DNA from: Rhizobium sp. 2MFCol3.1
GTDB lineage: Bacteria > Pseudomonadota > Alphaproteobacteria > Rhizobiales > Rhizobiaceae
Direction of reading: 5' to 3'
NCBI RefSeq assembly: GCF_000377565.1
Contig: NZ_KB898354.1
Location: 248,001 to 312,000, forward strand
Length of the DNA: 64,000 nucleotides
In this document: one piece after another, positions 25,130 to 32,989 of the stretch
Numbering within the stretch: the first letter of the stretch is position 1
Layout: each line of letters begins with the position of its first letter
Program-made: the position numbers and the translations under genes
The notes under the pieces: generated by a model
Seen by the model: the letters and a program-made list of their open reading frames with translations, nothing else
What the model was told of the DNA's origin: nothing
The model's database searches: none

Positions 25130-25870
25130 ATGCGTTTTGCCGCGATTGCCGATGTGCATGGCAACCATCTGGCGCTGGAAGCCGTGCTGGCGGATATTAA
25201 GGCGCTTGGAATTTCCGAGATCGTCAATCTCGGTGATTGCCTCAGCGGCCCGCTCGAGGCGGGCAAGGCGGCGGACAGGCTGATGTCGCTCGATGCGCTG
25301 ACGGTGCGCGGCAATCACGACCGCTACCTGATCGAAAGCCCCGCCGACGCCATGCCCTCCTGGGAGCAGCATGCCTTCGGACAGTTGTCGGCCGCGCATC
25401 TCGCCTGGCTGCGGAGCTTGCCGTACAGCGCCGTCTATCGCGACGAGGTCTATCTCTGCCACGCAACGCCTGGGCATGACGAAATCTACTGGCTGGAATC
25501 CGTCTCGCCAGACGGTCATGTCTTCCTGAAGCCTATTGAAGAGATCGAGGCGTTGGCCGAGGGGGTCGAGCAGCCGCTGATCCTCTGCGGCCACAGCCAT
25601 GTGCCGCGCATGGTGCGGCTCAGTGACGGCAGGTTGATCGTCAATCCCGGCAGCGTCGGCTGCCCGGCCTATAGCGACGACACGCCCTATGAGCACAAGG
25701 TCGAGGCGGGGCATCCGCTGGCCTCCTACTGCATCATCGAAAAGACCGCGTCCGGCTTCGCGTCGCAGTTCCGGACCGTTGCCTACGATCACATGGCGAT
25801 GTCGCGGCTGGCGCGTGAGAACGGGCGCGACAGCTGGGCGAGTGCGCTGGCGACGGGGTGGGTGCGCTGA
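25130..25870 (+). CDS. Metallophosphoesterase, YfcE-like
   Basis: 246 residues with all calcineurin-like metal motifs in order: ADVHGN (7-12), NLGDCLSGP, RGNHDRY, and GHSHVPRM with NPGSVGCPAYSDD. Such proteins hydrolyse phosphodiesters or phosphomonoesters with two metal ions in the cytoplasm. It starts three bases after uraH, so it is the last member of the ureide transcript. Together with the DUF1045 gene at the other end it gives the operon two putative phosphodiesterases. Confidence 0.88.
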   Translation: MRFAAIADVHGNHLALEAVLADIKALGISEIVNLGDCLSGPLEAGKAADRLMSLDALTVRGNHDRYLIESPADAMPSWEQHAFGQLSAAHLAWLRSLPYSAVYRDEVYLCHATPGHDEIYWLESVSPDGHVFLKPIEEIEALAEGVEQPLILCGHSHVPRMVRLSDGRLIVNPGSVGCPAYSDDTPYEHKVEAGHPLASYCIIEKTASGFASQFRTVAYDHMAMSRLARENGRDSWASALATGWVR

Positions 25871-25922
25871 GCATTTCGCGCCGGTGCCGGTGCTCAAATT
25901 GACATTCGCAACGGCTTGTGTG

Positions 25923-25933
25923 GTACATCGTAC
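25923..25933. promoter_or_regulatory. Small palindrome upstream of the YefM-like gene
   Basis: GTAC-ATC-GTAC, 21 bases before the YefM-like ATG. YefM-type antitoxins repress their own promoters at short palindromes, so this is a plausible autoregulatory operator. The short length makes it uncertain. Confidence 0.3.
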
Positions 25934-25953
25934 AGTCGTTGCGGGGGATCATC

Positions 25954-26232
25954 ATGCGCACCGTCACGTTTTCAGAAGCCAGAAACGACCTCGCCAGCCT
26001 TCTTGATGAAGTCTCGCAGCACGGCGTCGCCGTGGAGATCGTTCGCAACGGCAAGCCCTCAGTTATCCTGATGGACAAGCACGAGTATGAGGGGATGATG
26101 GAGACGCTGCATCTGCTTTCCACGCCGGCCAATGCCGTTCGGTTGATGGAGGCGTTCGAGGAAGTCAAGAATGGCCGCTATGAAGAGCATGATCTCATCG
26201 AGCCTGAGGACTTCGCCAAGGGCGTCCGCTAA
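25954..26232 (+). CDS. YefM/Phd-family antitoxin without an adjacent toxin
   Basis: 92 residues. The N-terminal VTFSEARNDLASLLDEV and NGKPSVILMDKHEYEGMMETLHLL segments are classic for the Phd/YefM DNA-binding fold. GGGGGA precedes ATG 25954. The gene normally sits directly before a RelE/YoeB-type toxin, but 18 bases downstream the convergent hicB gene ends instead, and no toxin frame is seen on either side. It is either a solitary regulator or the remnant of a module whose toxin was lost. Confidence 0.82.
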   Translation: MRTVTFSEARNDLASLLDEVSQHGVAVEIVRNGKPSVILMDKHEYEGMMETLHLLSTPANAVRLMEAFEEVKNGRYEEHDLIEPEDFAKGVR

Positions 26233-26250
26233 AGGCGCGTCAGCGCAAAA

Positions 26251-26655
26251 TTAAGCCGCTGCGTTGCGCTCGATCTCGTGCTTCGCGGCCTTGGCGAGAA
26301 AGGCGGAGCGCGACAGGCCGGATGCTGCGGCGACGGCGTCGATGCGAGCCAGAACATCTTCCGGCAGCGTCACATTGATGCGCACGGCCCTGCTTGAGGC
26401 GGCTTTCAGCGAGACGAGGATCGCGACGCCGTCCTTGTTCTCCGGGTTGGCCATGACGGTTTCGAGCGAGGAGGGTTGTGGAAGCGTCTCGCCGTCCTCG
26501 ATCAATCCCTCGACGTGAAACGCCAGGGCTTCCTCGGCCATTTCGCGCGCCTCGTCCAGCGTCGAGCCAGCCGTGATGGCGCCGGGAAAATCCGGAAAGG
26601 AGACGCCGTAGTCGCTCTTAGCGTCCTTGTGGATCAGTCCGATATAGTTGCGCAT
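26251..26655 (-). CDS. hicB: HicB-family antitoxin
   Basis: About 134 residues from ATG 26655 (MRNYIGLIHKDAKSDYGVSFPDFPG). The first 70 residues are the partially degraded RNase-H-like HicB fold (FPDFPGAITAGSTLDEAREMAEEAL). The C-terminus (RINVTLPEDVLARIDAVAAASGLSRSAFLAKAA) is a ribbon-helix-helix DNA-binding domain. It binds and inhibits HicA and represses the operon. A GTG at 26661 overlaps the hicA stop and is an alternative start. Second gene of the pair. Confidence 0.92.
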   Translation of the reverse strand: MRNYIGLIHKDAKSDYGVSFPDFPGAITAGSTLDEAREMAEEALAFHVEGLIEDGETLPQPSSLETVMANPENKDGVAILVSLKAASSRAVRINVTLPEDVLARIDAVAAASGLSRSAFLAKAAKHEIERNAAA

Positions 26656-26657
26656 GA

Positions 26658-26846
26658 TCACCTCAACTTCAGGCCCGACTGCTTCTCGATGCTGCGCAAC
26701 GTCCCGATCGGAATGTCCCGCTTGGGATGCGGCACCGTCACGCGGCCCGGCTTGTCCGCATGTTTGAACTGGGCATGACTGCCTTTGCGGCCGACCTCGA
26801 ACCAGCCGGCTTTCTGTAGCAGGGCAATGACGTCAGCGCTCTTCAT
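26658..26846 (-). CDS. hicA: HicA mRNA interferase toxin
   Basis: 62 residues with the small double-stranded-RNA-binding-like fold of HicA. The catalytic His is in GRKGSHAQFKH, followed by VTVPHPKRDIPIGTLRSIEKQSGL. It cleaves mRNA during translation. The promoter is unusually close: the likely -10 hexamer ends only eight bases before the ATG, so the transcript may be leaderless. The gene comes first, before hicB. Confidence 0.93.
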   Translation of the reverse strand: MKSADVIALLQKAGWFEVGRKGSHAQFKHADKPGRVTVPHPKRDIPIGTLRSIEKQSGLKLR

Positions 26847-26851
26847 CGGGC

Positions 26852-26882
26852 TGAATTATACACAATCGTGTGTATAATTCAA
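26852..26882 (-). promoter_or_regulatory. hicAB promoter and palindromic operator
   Basis: TGAATTATACACA (26852-26864) and TGTGTATAATTCA (26869-26881) are perfect 13-bp arms around ATCG. Read on the minus strand, TTGAAT (26882-26877) and TATAAT (26860-26855) form -35 and -10 hexamers 16 bp apart, lying inside the two arms. A dimeric RHH repressor such as HicB bound here would block RNA polymerase, which fits autoregulation. Confidence 0.8.
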
Positions 26883-26889
26883 ATTGCGC

Positions 26890-28032
26890 CTACTGCCGTC
26901 CCGCGATGATCGAAGAGTTCACATCCTTGATGTCGCGCTTGCCGCAAAGGGCCATGGTCACGTCCATCTCCTTGCGCAGGATGCTGAGCGCCAGCGCCAC
27001 GCCTTCCTTGCCCATGGCGCCGAGGCCGTAGAGGAAGGGGCGGCCGATGTAGGTGCCCTTGGCGCCGAGCGCCACGGCCTTCAGCACGTCCTGGCCGGAG
27101 CGGATGCCGCTATCGAGGTGGATTTCGATCTTGTCGCCGACGGCGTCGACGATCGAAGGCAGCATGCTGATCGAGGAGGGGGCGCCGTCGAGCTGGCGAC
27201 CGCCGTGGTTGGAGACGATGATGGCGTCGGCGCCGGTGTCGGCTGCCGCCTTCGCATCCTCGACGTCGCAGATGCCCTTGATGATCAGCGGGCCGCCCCA
27301 CTGTTCCTTGATCCAGGCGACATCGGCCCAGGAGAGCTGCGGGTCGAACTGCTCCGCCGTCCAGGAGGAGAGCGAGGAGAGGTCGGAGACGTTCTTGGCA
27401 TGGCCGACGATGTTGCCGAAGGAGCGGCGCTTGGTCTGCAGCATGTCGAGGCACCAGAAGGGCCGCGTCGCCATCTGCCAAATGTGCTTGGGCGTGAACT
27501 TCGGCGGCGCGGAGAGGCCGTTGCGCAGGTCCTTGTGGCGCTGGCCGAGGATCTGCAGGTCGGCGGTCAAGACCAGCGCCGAGCACTTGGCGGCCTTGGC
27601 GCGGTTGATCAGGTTCAGCACGAAGTCCTTGTCCTTCATGACATAAAGCTGGAACCAGAAGGGCTTGGTCGTCACCGAGGCGACATCCTCGATCGAGCAG
27701 ATGCTCATAGTCGACAGCGTGAAGGGAACGCCAGCCTCTTCGGCCGCCTGCGCCGCCAGCATCTCGCCATCGGCGTGCTGCATGCCGGTCATGCCCGTTG
27801 GGGCGAGAGCGACCGGCATCGATACCTTCTGGCCCACCATCGTCGTCTCGAGCGTGCGGTTCGTCATGTCGACGAGCACACGCTGACGCAGGCCGATCTT
27901 GGCGAAATCGCTCTCGTTGGCGCGGTAGGTCTGTTCCGTCCAGGCGCCGGAATCGGCGTAGTCGAAGAACATCTTGGGGACGCGGCGCTGTGCGAGGGAT
28001 TTCAGATCGGCAATGGTGAGAGGTTTGGTCAT
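26890..28032 (-). CDS. lldD: FMN-dependent L-lactate dehydrogenase / alpha-hydroxy acid oxidase
   Basis: 380 residues of the FMN alpha-hydroxy-acid dehydrogenase family. Segments include the opening ADLKSLAQRRVPKMFFDYADSGAW, LAPTGMTGM, QLYVMKDKDF, the catalytic SNHGGRQLD and the FMN-phosphate loop DSGIRSGQDV...GRPFLYGL. It oxidises L-lactate to pyruvate at the membrane, passing electrons to quinone. ATG 28032 (MTKPLTIADL) is preferred over an in-frame start 10 codons upstream. Other 2-hydroxy acids are possible substrates. The hicAB promoter lies just past its 3' end. Confidence 0.87.
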   Translation of the reverse strand: MTKPLTIADLKSLAQRRVPKMFFDYADSGAWTEQTYRANESDFAKIGLRQRVLVDMTNRTLETTMVGQKVSMPVALAPTGMTGMQHADGEMLAAQAAEEAGVPFTLSTMSICSIEDVASVTTKPFWFQLYVMKDKDFVLNLINRAKAAKCSALVLTADLQILGQRHKDLRNGLSAPPKFTPKHIWQMATRPFWCLDMLQTKRRSFGNIVGHAKNVSDLSSLSSWTAEQFDPQLSWADVAWIKEQWGGPLIIKGICDVEDAKAAADTGADAIIVSNHGGRQLDGAPSSISMLPSIVDAVGDKIEIHLDSGIRSGQDVLKAVALGAKGTYIGRPFLYGLGAMGKEGVALALSILRKEMDVTMALCGKRDIKDVNSSIIAGRQ

Positions 28033-28125
28033 GGATAAGACTTTCACATCTGAATAATGCAACCGGCCATATCACATATAATTTACATCCGAAACGGTAT
28101 CTTTCTCGCCCGCGCCGAAGCCCGT

Positions 28126-29094
28126 TCAGGGGATCAGCAACAGGCTGCCGCTGCTCAGCCCGGCCTCCAGTTCGGTGTGGGCCGCGGCGGCATCGGAGAG
28201 GGCGAATTCGCGGGTGGGAAGCGTGAGAATGCCGAGCCGTATAGCCTCGATCGCCGCTGTCGCCGCTTCCAGGTAGAAAGACGGATCGGTGCTCGCCGCC
28301 ATGATGCTCGGATGCGACAATGACTTGTTCGGGCGCAGCGCCTCGATCGCCACCGGCGGTATCGGCCCGGCCGCCTGGCCGAAGCTCGCGGCCATGCCGA
28401 AAGGGCGGATGCACTGGATGGTCTTCGCCAGCATCGCGCCGCCGATCCCATCATAGCCGACATCGACACCGCGCCCTGATGTCAGCGCCATGACGTCGGC
28501 GACCAGATCGGCATCGCGGCCGATCACCAGATGGTCGGCGCCGTTCTCGCTGGCCAGTGCTGCTTTCTCCGCGCTGCTGACCGTGCCGATGACGGCGGCG
28601 CCGAGATGCTTGGCCCAGCGCACCATAAGCGTGCCGAGACCGCCGGCGGCGGCGTGCACCAGCACGGTGCTTTCAGGCGTCACCGTGTGGATCCGATGGA
28701 GCAGCATATAGGCCGTCATGCCCTTGAGCATCATGGCGGCGGCCTGTTTCGAGCCGACATCGTCGGCCAGGCGGATGGCGCGATGCGCCGGCAGCAGGCG
28801 GGTCGAAACATAGGCGCCGACGGGGGCGCCCATATAGACGACGCGGTCGCCGGGGGAGACCGTCGTCACCTCGGAGCCAACCGCCTCGACCACGCCGGCA
28901 CCTTCGGCGCCGATGACGGCGGGGTAGGCGGGGAGCGGATAGAGGCCCTTGCGATGATAGATATCCAGGAAGTTGACGCCGATGGCGTCGTGGCGGATGC
29001 GGATCTCGTTCGGCCCCGGCGCCTGCGGTTCTTGCAGGGTAATCTTCAGCTGCTCGATGCCGCCGGGGGTGGTGAGGGTGATTGCGATATCCAT
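28126..29094 (-). CDS. NADPH:quinone oxidoreductase-like, zinc-independent MDR
   Basis: 322 residues of the medium-chain dehydrogenase/reductase superfamily. RHDAIGVNFLDIYHRKGLYPLP is the typical quinone-reductase opening. The structural-zinc cysteines are absent, as usual for this branch. The cofactor motif is AAAGGLGTLMVRWAKHLGA. It reduces quinones or enals with NADPH. It is divergent from a LysR regulator gene 97 bases away, a common regulator-target arrangement. Confidence 0.88.
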   Translation of the reverse strand: MDIAITLTTPGGIEQLKITLQEPQAPGPNEIRIRHDAIGVNFLDIYHRKGLYPLPAYPAVIGAEGAGVVEAVGSEVTTVSPGDRVVYMGAPVGAYVSTRLLPAHRAIRLADDVGSKQAAAMMLKGMTAYMLLHRIHTVTPESTVLVHAAAGGLGTLMVRWAKHLGAAVIGTVSSAEKAALASENGADHLVIGRDADLVADVMALTSGRGVDVGYDGIGGAMLAKTIQCIRPFGMAASFGQAAGPIPPVAIEALRPNKSLSHPSIMAASTDPSFYLEAATAAIEAIRLGILTLPTREFALSDAAAAHTELEAGLSSGSLLLIP

Positions 29095-29153
29095 ATTCCG
29101 ATCTCCTGTGCCTGTTAGGCGCCGAAGATGGGGGATGGTTGCGTGATTGAAAA

Positions 29154-29181
29154 TTCCCTATGATCTCACATCACTTGGGAA
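29154..29181. promoter_or_regulatory. Inverted repeat in the qor-LysR divergent region
   Basis: TTCCC (29154-29158) and GGGAA (29177-29181) are separated by 18 bases and lie 10 bases before the LysR start. It is a candidate binding site for that regulator. Short arms, so low certainty. Confidence 0.25.
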
Positions 29182-29191
29182 AAAATGATCA

Positions 29192-30028
29192 ATGCTGGAT
29201 TGGGAAGATCTGCGCCATTTGCTGGCGCTGTCGCAACTCGGAACCTTGTCGGGCGCTGCGCGGGCGCTTGGGGTCGAGCATGCGACGGTGTCGCGGAGGG
29301 TGGCGCATCTGGAGCGCGCGATCGGCGCGAAGCTGGTTGACCGGCGCGGGCGGCGGATTCTGCTAACGGCGGAGGGCGCGCGTGTTGCCGCGATCGCCGA
29401 GCGCATGAGCGCCGATGCGATGACGATCGCGCGCGGCGGCATCGGTGCCGATCAAAGCCATGTCGGCGAGGTCCGCATCAGCGCGCCGCCGGCCTATGCG
29501 GGTGCGGTTCTGGCGCCGCCGCTGGTGCGGCTGAGGGCGCGCCATCCCGGCATCCGGGTCACGCTCATCGGCGAAACGCGCTATGCCTCGCTCGGGCGGC
29601 GGGAGGCCGATATCGCCGTGCGCCTTAATCGGCCTGAGAGTGGCGATCTGACTGTCTCGAAGATCGGCGAGGTGGGTTTCCATGCCTATGCGGCATCAGG
29701 CTATGCCGAGACGGTGCCCGAGCGCGACTGGACATTCATCGGCTATGATGAGGGCATGGCGTCATCGCCGCAGGAGGAGCGGCTGGCGGAGATCGCCGCC
29801 GGCCGGCCGATCGCGATCCGGGCCTCGACGCTGGCGTTTCAGGTGGCGGCGGTCAAGGCTGGTGGCGGCGTGGCGCTGCTGCCCGATTTCATCGCAGAGG
29901 GCCAAGGGCTGGCGCGGATGGATCTTGATGGCGCGGATATCACGCGCGATCTGTGGCTTGTCGTCCATAGCGACATCAAGGATGTGCCGCTGGTGCGGGC
30001 GGTGATGGATGCGCTGCGCGCGCGTTGA
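29192..30028 (+). CDS. LysR-family transcriptional regulator
   Basis: 278 residues. The N-terminal winged helix (about 1-60, LRHLLALSQLGTLSGAARALGVEHATVSRRVAHLERAIGAKLVDRRG) is typical LysR, and the rest is the periplasmic-binding-like effector domain. It is slightly shorter than the usual 300. It is transcribed away from the quinone oxidoreductase gene, its likely target, with the shared promoter region between them. The inducer is unknown. Confidence 0.9.
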   Translation: MLDWEDLRHLLALSQLGTLSGAARALGVEHATVSRRVAHLERAIGAKLVDRRGRRILLTAEGARVAAIAERMSADAMTIARGGIGADQSHVGEVRISAPPAYAGAVLAPPLVRLRARHPGIRVTLIGETRYASLGRREADIAVRLNRPESGDLTVSKIGEVGFHAYAASGYAETVPERDWTFIGYDEGMASSPQEERLAEIAAGRPIAIRASTLAFQVAAVKAGGGVALLPDFIAEGQGLARMDLDGADITRDLWLVVHSDIKDVPLVRAVMDALRAR

Positions 30029-30125
30029 CGGCGCGATTGCTGAGCAGATGCGTATTTCCGGTTCGGCCGATGTCGGAATAGCTTTGACCGATCCGTCCTT
30101 GGGAGGAACACAAGAGGAGGAAGCG

Positions 30126-30722
30126 ATGCGAGAGTTGATCCTGGCCATGGCGATGACGCTTGATGGTTTTGTCAGCGGCCCCGAGGGTGAGACCGACTGG
30201 ATTTTCACCGGTGACGAGGAGGCGATCGCCTGGAAGGTCGAGAACGCCTGGAATGCCGGCCTGCACATCATGGGCAGCCGCACCTTCGAGGGAATGGCGC
30301 GCTTCTGGCCGACATCGACCAACGTCTTCGCGCCCGCGATGAACCAGATTCCCAAGGCGGTGTTTTCGAAGAAGGGTGCGGCGATCCTGCCGAAGGCGAT
30401 CGACGCGGCGCCATCGGGCGAGCCGCAACCCGGCGCCGACAGCTGGAGCACGGCCTATGTGGCGAGCGGCGATCTCGCCGAGGAAATCACCAGGCTGAAG
30501 GCTGAAGACGGCAAGCCGATCATTGCCCATGGCGGCGCCACCTTCGCGCGCAGCCTTATCGCCCATGATCTGGTCGATCAATATATGCTGATGGTCTATC
30601 CGCTGGCGCTCGGACGCGGCCAGCCGATCTTCTCCGATCTGGCGCAGCCGAGGCAGTTGCAATTGGTCAGCACGCGGGTGTTTCCAAAGGGTGCCATCGC
30701 GCAGGTCTATCGGCGGGCGTGA
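30126..30722 (+). CDS. Dihydrofolate reductase-family protein (RibD C-terminal-like)
   Basis: 198 residues. ILAMAMTLDGFVSGPEGETDW and GSRTFEGMARFWP match the family opening, and KPIIAHGGATFARSLIAHDLVDQYMLMVYPLALGRGQPIF is the typical C-terminal half. The fold binds NADPH; individual members are poorly characterised and are probably not true folate reductases. The frame is open upstream, but ATG 30126 has an AGGAGGAAG site. It may share a transcript with the LysR gene 97 bases upstream. Confidence 0.87.
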   Translation: MRELILAMAMTLDGFVSGPEGETDWIFTGDEEAIAWKVENAWNAGLHIMGSRTFEGMARFWPTSTNVFAPAMNQIPKAVFSKKGAAILPKAIDAAPSGEPQPGADSWSTAYVASGDLAEEITRLKAEDGKPIIAHGGATFARSLIAHDLVDQYMLMVYPLALGRGQPIFSDLAQPRQLQLVSTRVFPKGAIAQVYRRA

Positions 30723-30740
30723 CGGGACCTCGACGAACCG

Positions 30741-31049
30741 CTACCTGCGGATACGGCGCACGTCCACGACGCGGCCGTTTCGGCTGTCGAGCGAGATTTC
30801 AAAGCGCTGGACGCCGCGCCACCCGCGATAGACGAAATAGCGGCCGCGGCAATCGATGCGGCGCACGTCACGGAAGCCGCGGTCGCGGATCCGAAACTCG
30901 CCCTCGCGGCAGCTGATCGGCCGGCCGTGGTTGAGGTTGGTTCCGATATTGATGTTGATGGTGACGGCCCGCGCCGGGGTCGGCACCGCGAGCGGCGTTG
31001 CGAGCAGGCAGAAGACAAGTCCGAGCGTCGAGGCTGCTTTCATGCGCAT
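30741..31049 (-). CDS. Small secreted protein, function unknown
   Basis: About 102 residues from ATG 31049, chosen because GGAGG lies five bases upstream. A signal peptide (about 1-27, LGLVFCLLATPLAVPTPARA) is followed by a mature part of roughly 75 residues rich in Arg with two cysteines (SCREGEFRIRDRGFRDVRRIDCRGRYFVYRGWRG). It is strongly basic, so it may bind nucleic acid or the cell surface; no family recognised. It is convergent with the reductase-like gene. Confidence 0.65.
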   Translation of the reverse strand: MRMKAASTLGLVFCLLATPLAVPTPARAVTININIGTNLNHGRPISCREGEFRIRDRGFRDVRRIDCRGRYFVYRGWRGVQRFEISLDSRNGRVVDVRRIRR

Positions 31050-31163
31050 GATCCCCTCCATGGATGCTGCAGCTGTTTCAACTAGGACACGATTGGCCGC
31101 GATCAACCCATGCGCGATTGGCGCGACGTCCGATGCGACACATAGTGAAGCAGGAGCCTGATC

Positions 31164-32471
31164 CTAAAGAGCACCCTTCGCCGCCACGCCCGCGACATAG
31201 GTCTCGACGATGGCGCGGTCGTCGCCCATGGTCTGCAGCAGAAAGAGCTCTTCCGGCAGCGTCTTCACCACTTCCATCTTCAGCGCCATGGCCGGTGTCG
31301 CGCCGGCATCGAGCACCACCACGTCGGCATCTGTGCCCCTGTCGAGCGTGCCGATGCGGTCGGAAAGCGAGAGGGATCGGGCATTGCCAAGCGTCATCAG
31401 GTAGTAGCTCTCCAGCGGGTTCAGGCGTTCGCCGAGCAGCTGCTGGATCTTGTAGGCTTCGTCCATGGTGCGCAGCATGGAATAGCTCGAGCCGCCGCCG
31501 ATATCGGTGGCGACGCCGATCCTCACCGGCTTGTCGCGGCGCATCAGCGCCTTCAGCGGGAAGAGGCCCGAGCCGAGGAAGAGATTGGAGGTCGGGCAGT
31601 GGACGGCGATGGCGCCGGCTTCGCTCATCGCGTCCGCCTCGCGCTGCGACAGGTGGATGCAGTGGCCGAAGAGCGTCTTGTCGCCGAGCAGGCCGTAGCG
31701 GGCATAGATATCGGTGTAATCGATCGCGTCGGGATAGAGCTCGCAGGTGAACTTGATCTCGTCATGGTTCTCGGAGAGGTGCGTCTGGATGTGCAGGTCG
31801 GGGAATTCGCGGGCGAGCGCCTGAGTCGCTTCCATCTGGGCGGGCGTCGAGGTGATGGCGAAGCGCGGGGTGATAGCGACGTGGTTGCGGCCCTTGCCGT
31901 GCCATTCGGCGATGATCTCTCTGGTCTCGTCGTAGCCCATCTCAGGCGTGTCGAGCAGACCCTGCGGGGCGTTGCGGTCCATCATCACCTTGCCGCCGAC
32001 CATGCGCATGTTGCGCTTCATGGCTTCGCCGAAGAAGGCGTCGGCGGAGGTCTTGTGCACGGAGCAGTAGGCGACAGCCGTCGTCGTGCCGTGGCGAATA
32101 AGCTCATCGTAGAAATGCGTGGCGATACGCTGAGCATGGGCGCTTTCGACGAAGCGGCATTCCTCGGGGAAGGTGTAGGTGTTCAGCCATTCGAGAAGAT
32201 TGGCGGCATAGGAGGCGATCACCTGCATCTGCGGGAAATGCAGGTGCATGTCGATGAACCCCGGCATGATCAGATGCGGGCGGTGGTCGATCTCGACTGC
32301 ATCGGCCGCGGCCTTGGCCTTGACCTCGGCATAGAGGCCGCTTTCGACGATGACGCCATTGTCCATCAACAGGCCGCCATCGGTCTCGTAGCGATAGCTG
32401 TCGCTGTCGGTCAGGCTCTGGGGTGCGCTGACGAAGGAGAGCAGGCGGCCGCGGAGGAGGGTTTGGGTCAT
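31164..32471 (-). CDS. guaD: Guanine deaminase
   Basis: 435 residues of the amidohydrolase superfamily. Metal ligands are visible in PGFIDMHLHFPQ, HLSENHDEI, FGHCIHLS and the Asp in GVATDIGGGSSYSML; LEWLNTYTFPEE is distinctive of guanine deaminases. It converts guanine to xanthine, feeding xanthine dehydrogenase encoded further along. About 44 bases separate it from the secreted-protein gene upstream, so it probably belongs to the puuD transcript. Confidence 0.94.
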   Translation of the reverse strand: MTQTLLRGRLLSFVSAPQSLTDSDSYRYETDGGLLMDNGVIVESGLYAEVKAKAAADAVEIDHRPHLIMPGFIDMHLHFPQMQVIASYAANLLEWLNTYTFPEECRFVESAHAQRIATHFYDELIRHGTTTAVAYCSVHKTSADAFFGEAMKRNMRMVGGKVMMDRNAPQGLLDTPEMGYDETREIIAEWHGKGRNHVAITPRFAITSTPAQMEATQALAREFPDLHIQTHLSENHDEIKFTCELYPDAIDYTDIYARYGLLGDKTLFGHCIHLSQREADAMSEAGAIAVHCPTSNLFLGSGLFPLKALMRRDKPVRIGVATDIGGGSSYSMLRTMDEAYKIQQLLGERLNPLESYYLMTLGNARSLSLSDRIGTLDRGTDADVVVLDAGATPAMALKMEVVKTLPEELFLLQTMGDDRAIVETYVAGVAAKGAL

Positions 32472-32515
32472 GGGCGTTCGCCTTTATCGATTGCGTGTCG
32501 TCGTCGGAACGGGGC

Positions 32516-32989
32516 TCAGGGCGCGGGCTTGGCGGGGAGGGCCGCCACCGATGCGGCGCAGCCGTATAATGTCCTGCCCTGAAATACCAGCTTTGCCGCG
32601 AGATCGTAACGCTTCGTGGATGCGCCGTCGACGCAGGTCTCTTTGGTGACTGTCAGCGTGTAGCGCTGCGGCGGGTGGGTGATGGTCCATGTGGCGCTGT
32701 CTTCAGTCATGGCCATCGGGCCGGGGTTGATGGTGATGACGTCGTTCTTGCCCGCCCGGCTGAAGGTGATCTGACCCTCGCGGATGCTGAGCGCCCAGAA
32801 GGGGCCGGTGCCCAGCACATTGACCTCGCCCCAGAGATCGGTGGGGGCGGTGATATCAGCGGGGACGGTGCCTGTGGTCTTCACGTCCTCCTGTTTGGCG
32901 ATGGCCTCTTCGGCCCGCGCTTCCGTCCATGCCTGCCCTGAGAGGGCGATAAGATTGGCCAGAAGCAGGGGGCGGAGGCCTTTGATCAT
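32516..32989 (-). CDS. Secreted protein linked to urate oxidation (COG3650-like)
   Basis: 157 residues with a signal peptide (about 1-26, LLLANLIALSGQAWTEARA). The mature part contains GTGPFWALSIREGQITFSR, CVDGASTKRYDLAAKLVFQGRTLYGCAA, a pattern I associate with small periplasmic COG3650-type proteins. The two cysteines could pair. Its ATG overlaps the puuD stop, which strongly suggests a joint function with the urate hydroxylase on the periplasmic side. The biochemical role is unknown. Confidence 0.7.
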   Translation of the reverse strand: MIKGLRPLLLANLIALSGQAWTEARAEEAIAKQEDVKTTGTVPADITAPTDLWGEVNVLGTGPFWALSIREGQITFSRAGKNDVITINPGPMAMTEDSATWTITHPPQRYTLTVTKETCVDGASTKRYDLAAKLVFQGRTLYGCAASVAALPAKPAP

